A stretch of DNA of 64,000 nt from Shewanella sp. MTB7. GTDB lineage: Bacteria; Pseudomonadota; Gammaproteobacteria; Enterobacterales; Shewanellaceae. How positions within the stretch are numbered: position 1 is the first letter of the stretch; every line of letters begins with the position of its first letter. The translations under genes were made by a program, and so were the position numbers. The stretch spans positions 1,612,001 through 1,676,000 of the forward strand of contig NZ_CP085636.1 of assembly GCF_027571385.1 (NCBI RefSeq). The letters are read 5' to 3'. The notes beneath the pieces were generated by a model. It saw nothing but the letters and a program-made list of their open reading frames with translations, did no database searches and had not been told where the DNA came from. Of this stretch, positions 57,753-64,000 are shown piece after piece.

Positions 57753-58060
57753 TTGTATATATTTCCTCAAACATAATTATGTTTCAGCCTAAAAAAATTA
57801 ATAGTGCTTGTGTCAAACAACCTAATTTATTCAAGTTTATTAATAAGTTGCTTTATAGTGGTAGTTTTAAACTGATTTAAAGTTGTCATTGGTATCCTTG
57901 CTAGAGTAAGGAATGTCATTTAGGATGTTATCAATTAAATCTGTCATTCTCTTATCAAAATATGCCAACTGATTATCTTATTAATATAATCAGGATATAT
58001 TCTCTATGGCTTGCTATATATTTTCTATATCTTTACTTTCTTGGTTTCACAAGGTAGGCA
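57753..58060. other. Divergent intergenic region, 308 bases
   Basis: AT-rich promoter space between the leftward propeller gene and the rightward lipoprotein. No recognised operator or RNA element. Confidence 0.5.
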
Positions 58061-58579
58061 ATGAATCATATTTTTCTAATACTTGCTCTTGTCATGGTGT
58101 GCGCGACACAGATCGCAGGATGTGATGACTTTGACAAAGACAGTGACAAAAGAAGCACCAATGGAAGAGAAGCTGAACTTGAAACTACTGGGCAAGCCAA
58201 AGTGGCTTCCAGCCCTGATATCATTATTGGTATAGCTGATTTCTACGCTAAAGGCTGCTCTATCATTCAAGTGAGTCATGATGACGCAGCTCGCACTGAA
58301 ACTGTGATATTCAAAGCTCCAACTCAACTGTTTGCCTCTTGTTCTCAAAGGGGAGCAAACCCTCTTCAATACGATGGCGAATATATTATTTTCAGTATCT
58401 GCAATATGACCATTGGTGCTGGAGGCTGCGGAGGTGCTCGCTATCGAAGTGCAGATTTTGAACTCTGGCAAGAGTACATCGGAGTGACTTGGCTAAATAG
58501 CGAAGAGTATGAAGCCTGGAGGACATTGGGATCTAACTCTTCAAAAGCTGACTCAATCAAGAAGGTTGTGAAGGACTAA
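58061..58579 (+). CDS. Small lipoprotein of unknown function
   Basis: A 172-residue lipoprotein. The signal peptide ends with the lipobox QIAGC (Cys about 21), followed by DDFDKDSDKR; Asp at the +2 position would favour inner-membrane retention in E. coli terms. The mature part has further cysteines (KGCSI, FASCSQ, SICNMTIGAGGCGGAR) and is otherwise beta-rich. I do not recognise a family. A weak AAGGTAGGC precedes the ATG. It is divergent from the propeller/lipoxygenase cluster and may or may not belong to it. Confidence 0.7.
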   Translation: MNHIFLILALVMVCATQIAGCDDFDKDSDKRSTNGREAELETTGQAKVASSPDIIIGIADFYAKGCSIIQVSHDDAARTETVIFKAPTQLFASCSQRGANPLQYDGEYIIFSICNMTIGAGGCGGARYRSADFELWQEYIGVTWLNSEEYEAWRTLGSNSSKADSIKKVVKD

Positions 58580-60091
58580 CCGATATTGTGAGAGGTCTAA
58601 TTTAGTCAGCACATGTATAGAGGAGTTAGGCTGGAATACAAGATTTGTACACGTTAGTTTTTCTAATCGTGTTTTGACCGCGATAGTTTTTGGTATCGCA
58701 TTAGTTTCTTTAATTGTTGTTCATTCAATTTGCTTACTTTCAAGCACAACACAGCAATAGAGGTCTTTAAACCACTTTTATGCTAACGCTTGTCATATTT
58801 ATTTGGAATATCTAAACGATTATATTTATGTTGTGTAATGTTTTGGAGGGTTCATGTGAAGCTCTAATTGAGTGAATAAACTATATAAATGTGCAGAATA
58901 ACTATTGAACTATTTCGAAGATAATTTAATTTGTCAAAATGAAAAGCAATCCAATTTACAACATGTATTAATAAAAGTGCTTTATGGGTATGAATAAATC
59001 GATAGTAATAGTCAAACTATTATGCTGGTTTTATACGTGGCAAGTTAACTTATATCGCATAATGGTTTCTTTAGGTAGAATAAAAAGCTAGCTGACGTTG
59101 TTTCGTTTTATTGCACAATTCTAACCAATAATTTAGTTAACTTGATAAATAAGGAAATTAAGACTCGTAGAATTGTCACTGGCAACTCTCTTAATTAGGC
59201 TTATATAAGTGTTGTTGAGGAGGAACTCTTGTGTCTACACCAAGAAAGTATTCGTGATCCTAGATTTATTAATGTAATAGATAATTTACTATATTACAGG
59301 GCGTCTCATTGAGTTAGAAAGGATCATCACTGGGACAACCCTATGGTTTAATAGATCATGCTAGCAGCACTAATTACGATGGAGTTGTCATTAAACTGAC
59401 GACTGTTTGATTTTTCATGCTGAGAAAGTACTTGAAAATCAATTATCTGCATGTGTTTTGGTTGTTTTTTGATCGGTACTTCTTCATTCAGAATAGATGC
59501 CAAAAAATCCAAGCTAGTTATCTAATGATGAGATGGATATCTTAGTTATTACCTAGAGCCATAGCTAGGTTATATTATGTATTCCTTTATTATAAAATCT
59601 TATCGTGAATAGAAATTTTAATAATGAGTAGAACCATTAGCTGCATTAAAAAGGATGAACAATCAAGTTTAAGTGTAATGGTTTATTTGTTTTAAATTGG
59701 TTTTGTATATTTGTACTTGTGTTGAGTCAAGGTTGGGTAATATTCTATGATGTAGGCTGTTGAACAGGATGTGTTGAAAGTCATCGGGACTAAAGTAACA
59801 CCTGTAAATAGTTGTAATGTGAGGGTTACTATTTTTCACTTAGACTAAATAATCTGCAAAAAATAGTGATAAAGAAAGTTTTTAAAGGAAAATAAAATAG
59901 TTATTTAATTCACGAACATTCATTGATTAATTTTAGTGCATCAATTAGTCTGCACTAGACAGAGCGTCCTAATATTTTATCTAAATGAATATTAACAATG
60001 TAAATAAGGACATTTCAAGGTTAGTAAGCACTAATACTAGGCTTACCCTTTAAAATCATCTTATTGGTTATAAGATGCAAATGGAGTTGAT
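58580..60091. other. 1.5 kb AT-rich stretch without genes
   Basis: No frame longer than about 60 codons. One strong ribosome-site-like GAGGAGGA at 59217-59224 precedes only an eight-codon GTG frame. I could not recognise a riboswitch, tRNA, terminator stem or decayed gene. It may be regulatory leader for the oxidase pair, decayed gene sequence, or hold an unrecognised small RNA. Confidence 0.5.
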
Positions 60092-61309
60092 ATGGACAAT
60101 GAATATGATCTCATCATCATTGGTGGGGGCCCTATGGGGCTGGCCACTGCATGGCAAGCAAGTCATTCAGCACAGAAAATTCTAGTTATTGACGATAAAC
60201 GATATGGTCATAGCTTGAGCAGTTCAGTCGGAGCGACCCGTCAATTTCGGTTACAATACGAAGAAGAATATATGGCTGAATTAGTTAAAGAGTCTCAGCC
60301 ATATTGGCGCGCTTTATCTGATGCTGTTGGCAGTGAACTGATTTCTGATTCAGGTAGCTTATGGTTTGGTAATGCTGACAGTTCCTCTTCAGAAGGGCAA
60401 ATTAATGCAGCAATGAAAACGATGGACAATTTGGGGATCCCCTATACAGAACTGACTAAGGAGCAAATTGAACAGGACTATCATTTTACTAATTTAGGTG
60501 AAAATCATATTGGTTTTTTTCAGGCTGATGGAGGTTCAATAAATATCCCAGAAACTTTATTTAGCTTAAAAACACTTAATGATGCTTCAGGTAAGGTGAC
60601 TTATTTGAATGATTCACCGGTACTGAGTATTACACCTGGTAATACTGTGACTGTTACTACGGCCTATGCCAGCTTCCAAGCCAGTAAAATAGTTATAACT
60701 GCTGGTGCAAAAACAAATGACTTAATTCGTTCTCTTGATACTTGTCTAGATTTAGAGATCTGGCATATGGCCTCATGTTATTTTAAGAAGAAAACGCCAG
60801 AGATTAATTACCCAACCTGGTATTCATTTGAAGATCAAGCTGACGCGCCAGAGTATGATCCAGGAGTATATTATGGCTTTGAAGAGGTAAGCTGGAATAA
60901 CCAAGGTTATGTCCGTGTTGCTCCTGCATTTGCTAAGTTGATCACTTACTCTATGGATACCCAAAACCCCGCGCCTGCGCCATCAGCGGAAGATATTATT
61001 GTAACAGAACAGTTTGTTACCAAACATATGTTGGATTTAAACCCTGTCGCGGAGTTTCAAACGACTGGGATCATAGCATTGCCAGCAGAACCAACAAAAA
61101 AGATGTTCTTAGATACCATACCTGGCCACGATAACATCGTCGTTTATTGCGCCGGATGGGGGGCAAAACTCATCCCACTTATTGGAAAAATATGTGCAGA
61201 TCTTGCACTTACAGGATCGACAGAATATGACATATCTCAGTTTACTATCGACCATATGCCTAAGCCGTACAAAAAATCTTTGAGAACTACACGACGTTTA
61301 CCATTTTAA
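60092..61309 (+). CDS. SolA/sarcosine oxidase-like FAD-dependent amine oxidase
   Basis: A 405-residue flavoprotein of the DAO superfamily. The N-terminal dinucleotide motif is IIIGGGPMGLATAWQA (about 8-23); then VGATRQFRLQY, matching the SolA/MSOX substrate region, and C-terminal LADLALTGSTEYDISQF. In monomeric sarcosine oxidase and SolA a cysteine before the TPDxxF block binds FAD covalently; here that segment reads TGIIALPAEPTKKMF with no cysteine, so FAD is probably non-covalent or the enzyme has changed function. No signal peptide. It sits 17 bases upstream of a second flavin oxidase. GGAG precedes the ATG. The substrate is unknown. Confidence 0.85.
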   Translation: MDNEYDLIIIGGGPMGLATAWQASHSAQKILVIDDKRYGHSLSSSVGATRQFRLQYEEEYMAELVKESQPYWRALSDAVGSELISDSGSLWFGNADSSSSEGQINAAMKTMDNLGIPYTELTKEQIEQDYHFTNLGENHIGFFQADGGSINIPETLFSLKTLNDASGKVTYLNDSPVLSITPGNTVTVTTAYASFQASKIVITAGAKTNDLIRSLDTCLDLEIWHMASCYFKKKTPEINYPTWYSFEDQADAPEYDPGVYYGFEEVSWNNQGYVRVAPAFAKLITYSMDTQNPAPAPSAEDIIVTEQFVTKHMLDLNPVAEFQTTGIIALPAEPTKKMFLDTIPGHDNIVVYCAGWGAKLIPLIGKICADLALTGSTEYDISQFTIDHMPKPYKKSLRTTRRLPF

Positions 61310-61326
61310 TTACAAGGAAAGTGATT

Positions 61327-63072
61327 ATGACAAGAAAATATCCTCAACAACTTGATGTTGCAATTATTGGTGCTGGAGTATCTGGTTTATATAGTGGTTG
61401 GAGGCTCAAAGAAGATAGTAATACCAAATTCATGAATAGCGCAATATTCGATATGAGTGACCGTGTAGGCGGCCGCTTACATACTATTAAAATGCATGGT
61501 GTAGACACTATTCCCGTAGAGCTCGGTGGTATGCGTTTTATGGAGCATCAAGAACTGATCAAAGAGGTAATTAGTCAGTTTGATATAAAAGTAACTGAGT
61601 TCCCTATGGGTAGATCTAAAACGAACATAAAATATCTACGTCGACAGCGATTTACTGATAATGATTGGGCAAAAGCGACTTTTGAACATCGTTATTTTAT
61701 TGATGGGCAGCACAAACAAAAAAGTCCAGACGATTTATTTCAAGAGTTAGTGGATACCATTTTATCAATGGATGCCAACCAAATTGTTCTAGCGGTGGAA
61801 GGGCTAGAATATCAACCTCATTCAATGGCTTTTTTCGATAGAAGTGATTGGGATAAAATCAAAAGCAAGTTAATTGACGATGATCCAAACAGCCCTGATT
61901 ATGGTGAGAAATTAGAAAACATAGGTTTTTGGAATTTGATCCGTACTAAACTAAGTTCAGAAGGTTTTGAATTGTTAGCCGATGGTGGTGGCTATTACTC
62001 CAATACTTTAAACTGGAATTCAGCGGAAGCACTCCCCTATGTTGTTGGTGATTTTACCGGGGATGTCACCTACCAGACACTGGCAGAAGGTTTTGATCAA
62101 ATAGGTCGACAGCTCTATAACCATTACCATGATGTTAATAGTTTAGATGGCAGCGGTCAGGTATTCACTCGAACTCAATTGACAAAAATTGAAAAAACGA
62201 CTGATGCAACTTACCGTTATAAACTGACATTTACCGATCTCGTAAATAATACAAGTGTAATAACGAAAGCGAGAAAAGTCATTTTAGCTATGCCGCGTCG
62301 CTCACTCGAATTGATCGTAGATAACATCGAACTTGGTGCGGATACTGAAGCGGCGCTTGCGGGCTTTAAAAGCAATATTAATTGCGTTATTGGCGAACCA
62401 TCTTTTAAACTGTTAATGGCCTTCGATACCCCTTGGTGGCAATCCGTTGAGGTACCTGGGACCGATGATAAGATAGAACATGGTCATGCGACAACAGATA
62501 TGGCGATGCGTCAGTGCTACTATTTTGGCACTCAACAAGAAGCTGAAAAGACCAATGGTGTTATGTTAGCTTCGTACAATGATATGCGTACAGTCAGTTT
62601 CTGGAAGCCTCTGGAAAAGGACGGCAATGACCACTCACTACTCCCTACCCTTAGTTTATTTAAACCTAAATGGTGTGATCGAACAGAACAGTTAACAGCT
62701 AGACTTGGTGGGCCTTTAGGGGAGTATGATAATTATTCACAAGCACCTGAACGTATGGTTAAACATGCATTAAATCAACTGTCAGAGCTGCATAATTATG
62801 AGGTGCCAGAGCCTATTGATACAGCTTACTTTAACTGGAACGATGATCCTTTTGGTGGCGGTTATCATGCCTGGAAAGCTAACTATAAAGTGGGCGAGAT
62901 GATGGCTAAAATGCGCAATGAGCCAATCACAAATGAAGCTATTCATGTTTGTGGTGAAGCTTATTCAGATCAGCAAGGTTGGGTTGAAGGGGCTTTTTGT
63001 ATCGCAGAGCAAATGCTCAACGATAATTTTGACGTAACGACATTAATAGAGGGTTATTATTTAGGTCGTTAA
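61327..63072 (+). CDS. Flavin monoamine/L-amino-acid oxidase-like protein
   Basis: A 581-residue amino_oxidase-family flavoprotein. The ATG at 61327 follows AAGGAAA with six bases of spacing; a GTG two codons earlier is the other option. The N terminus has IIGAGVSGLYSGWRLKE (about 13-29), DRVGGRLHT and ELGGMRFME (about 66-74, the Arg-containing strand that binds the substrate carboxylate in L-amino-acid oxidases). The C terminus has the FAD-contacting HVCGEAYSDQQGWVEGAF (about 535). Together with the SolA-like enzyme it forms a two-gene operon ending in a terminator. Oxidation of an amino acid or its N-methyl form is inferred. No export signal. Confidence 0.87.
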   Translation: MTRKYPQQLDVAIIGAGVSGLYSGWRLKEDSNTKFMNSAIFDMSDRVGGRLHTIKMHGVDTIPVELGGMRFMEHQELIKEVISQFDIKVTEFPMGRSKTNIKYLRRQRFTDNDWAKATFEHRYFIDGQHKQKSPDDLFQELVDTILSMDANQIVLAVEGLEYQPHSMAFFDRSDWDKIKSKLIDDDPNSPDYGEKLENIGFWNLIRTKLSSEGFELLADGGGYYSNTLNWNSAEALPYVVGDFTGDVTYQTLAEGFDQIGRQLYNHYHDVNSLDGSGQVFTRTQLTKIEKTTDATYRYKLTFTDLVNNTSVITKARKVILAMPRRSLELIVDNIELGADTEAALAGFKSNINCVIGEPSFKLLMAFDTPWWQSVEVPGTDDKIEHGHATTDMAMRQCYYFGTQQEAEKTNGVMLASYNDMRTVSFWKPLEKDGNDHSLLPTLSLFKPKWCDRTEQLTARLGGPLGEYDNYSQAPERMVKHALNQLSELHNYEVPEPIDTAYFNWNDDPFGGGYHAWKANYKVGEMMAKMRNEPITNEAIHVCGEAYSDQQGWVEGAFCIAEQMLNDNFDVTTLIEGYYLGR

Positions 63073-63118
63073 TCATAGTTAACTCGGTGTCGTCTATGAT
63101 ACTTGACGATATCAAACC

Positions 63119-63153
63119 AAAAAAACTCAGATCTTAATCGGTCTGAGTTTTTT
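63119..63153 (+). terminator. Terminator of the flavin oxidase operon
   Basis: AAAAAACTCAGA pairs with TCTGAGTTTTTT across a 10-base interior, about 50 bases after the stop, and ends in a T run. Confidence 0.85.
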
Positions 63154-63436
63154 GAATTTAGGTATATTATTTAATGCGCGGCTCCACCACCCGTACGTTG
63201 AAAATGAGTTACGACAAGAGATCCAAAATCGAAGAGATATTTATGTAGGAGCAGAGTCAAGAGTGACACATCGGGTCGTTCCTAGATACTTAACCTATAG
63301 GAATATGTCTTGTGTATGCCTGAATATGCTAGATCTGGTACGGCTGCTGGAAGTCATAAACATCAAACCAGTCCAATGTACCCAACCCAAAATAGGCTTC
63401 AAACTTGTTGTCTGACACGTAATGCTTTAAAAGCTG

Positions 63437-63474
63437 TTCACCACGGAGGTCACGAAGACCACGGAGAAAAGCAG
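63437..63474 (+). repeat. TTCACCACGGAG-type dispersed repeat, copy 2
   Basis: TTCACCACGGAG, a variable spacer, then CACGGAGAAAAGCAG, the same blocks as at 6680-6717 and in the same orientation. Confidence 0.6.
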
Positions 63475-63569
63475 CAGCGAGAACGACTTTACAAAATATA
63501 CAAAGCGTCAGTTGTTTAGAAATAGTGTTAGTGGCTATAAATAAACTTAAATCGAAGAGATAAACACTC

Positions 63570-63745
63570 AGGTGTGAACGCTGCTGTGACCTTCCAAAAC
63601 AGGGTGAGGTATCGTGAAGTGATACTCTTCGAGCGAGAGGCTGGGATGCCGAACTGGCCGTTTAACAGGGAAGTTATTGGTTTTGGTAGAGCCCACAGGG
63701 ACTGTGCTTGCGGCGTGTCACAGAGGTGATTACACGTTCACGAGC
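63570..63745 (+). repeat. Structured GC-richer element, possible dispersed repeat
   Basis: The ends form imperfect inverted repeats (GTGTGAACG with CTGTGAC on the left; GTCACAG with ACGTTCAC on the right). The inside has a small stem GTATC-GTGAAGT-GATAC and the phrase TGGTAGAGCCCACAGGGACT. It is less AT-rich than its surroundings and has no coding frame. I believe similar blocks recur between Shewanella genes, but cannot confirm that here. Confidence 0.4.
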
Positions 63746-63885
63746 CGCAGGTTATAGATTAAAGTGAAAATTTGGTACTCAGTAAAACAACCAAGTACCA
63801 ATAATCAACTTACAAAAGGTTTTGAAGTAAGTCTGAACTCAGTAGGTTTTAGACTAATCAATCAGCCACAAACCAGTTATCAAAG

Positions 63886-64000
63886 TTAACTGCGAACAAG
63901 TAGCGGCTGATAATAATCGAGTTTCTCGACAACCTCTTTAGAGACTAAAAAAGATCCTTCATTCGATGGTACAACATCCCTGCTGCCAACATGGGTGATC
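63886..64000 (-). CDS. C-terminal end of a leftward gene cut by the window edge
   Basis: The minus strand is open from the window edge to TAA at 63886-63888 and encodes about 37 residues, including VGSRDVVPSNEGSFLVSKEV and ending YYQPLLVRS. Residue composition looks like real coding sequence, but the piece is too short to name. Its stop lies beyond the structured repeat, which would then be downstream of the gene. Confidence 0.45.
   Translation of the reverse strand, partial: ITHVGSRDVVPSNEGSFLVSKEVVEKLDYYQPLLVRS

Larger units (their letters stand above)
63073..63885. other. 813 bases of terminator and repeat-like sequence
   Basis: Contains the oxidase-operon terminator, the second TTCACCACGGAG-type repeat and a structured GC-richer segment (63570-63745). 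Two short rightward frames at 63152 and 63310 translate to low-quality text and look non-coding. Confidence 0.55.

Noticed and set aside
59217..59260. Strong GAGGAGGA followed by an eight-codon GTG frame as a leader peptide
   Set aside because: Too short, with no attenuator-like stems after it and no enriched amino acid.
63152..63519. Two overlapping rightward frames of 87 and 69 codons
   Set aside because: No ribosome sites, unusual composition, and they run through repeat-like sequence beyond a terminator.

Overview
The window looks like chromosomal DNA of a marine gammaproteobacterium, most likely Shewanella or a close relative. The moderately AT-rich composition, the DUF2913, DUF3634 and TorF-type porin genes, the secreted chitinase behind a c-di-GMP riboswitch and an adenine-riboswitch-controlled add gene all fit. 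This is inference from protein character; no rRNA or other marker gene is present. I see no tRNA, CRISPR array, integrase or intact insertion sequence.

Layout. 1-9.9 kb: the N-terminal part of an M32 carboxypeptidase, a yqiJ-yqiK (flotillin) operon, a mono-heme lipoprotein, a decayed DUF5694-like remnant, a tiny membrane protein, DUF2913, a peroxiredoxin and rhlE. 9.9-15 kb: two M24 (Xaa-Pro type) peptidases around an MFS transporter; the second peptidase has its 3' end duplicated just downstream. 15-25 kb: a c-di-GMP-I riboswitch and a modular GH18 chitinase, an FKBP isomerase, then a two-gene unit of an OmpA-like protein and a 1668-residue lipoprotein built from about 18 Ig-like repeats. 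25-29.6 kb: small membrane, regulatory and envelope genes, including a MarR regulator with three operator-like palindromes and a DUF368 polyprenyl-phosphate transporter. 29.7-38.5 kb: catabolism and salvage. An omega-aminotransferase, a CoA-acylating semialdehyde dehydrogenase and a PuuC-like aldehyde dehydrogenase suggest a polyamine or beta-alanine route; these are followed by a dicarboxylate/amino-acid symporter, a ribonucleoside hydrolase and adenosine deaminase. 39-43 kb: a GadC-like antiporter, glutaminase and a porin, which resembles glutamine-based acid resistance.

43-58 kb is an accessory, decaying stretch. It holds a large secreted protein broken by an amber codon and a one-base frameshift, a GAF-PAS-GGDEF-EAL protein with a degenerate GGDEF motif, several unrecognised secreted proteins, and a Tat-exported lipoxygenase interrupted by one in-frame TAA. 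Two paralogous secreted beta-propeller proteins flank the lipoxygenase. 58.6-60.1 kb is a long AT-rich stretch without genes. 60-63 kb is a pair of tandem flavin amine/amino-acid oxidases. The last 0.9 kb holds dispersed-repeat-like sequence and the C-terminal end of a leftward gene.

The most rewarding points are the lipoxygenase locus, the two RNA switches (c-di-GMP ahead of the chitinase, adenine ahead of add), the alternating A/B Ig-repeat lipoprotein, the MarR operator array, and repeated signs of 3'-end duplication and nonsense decay.
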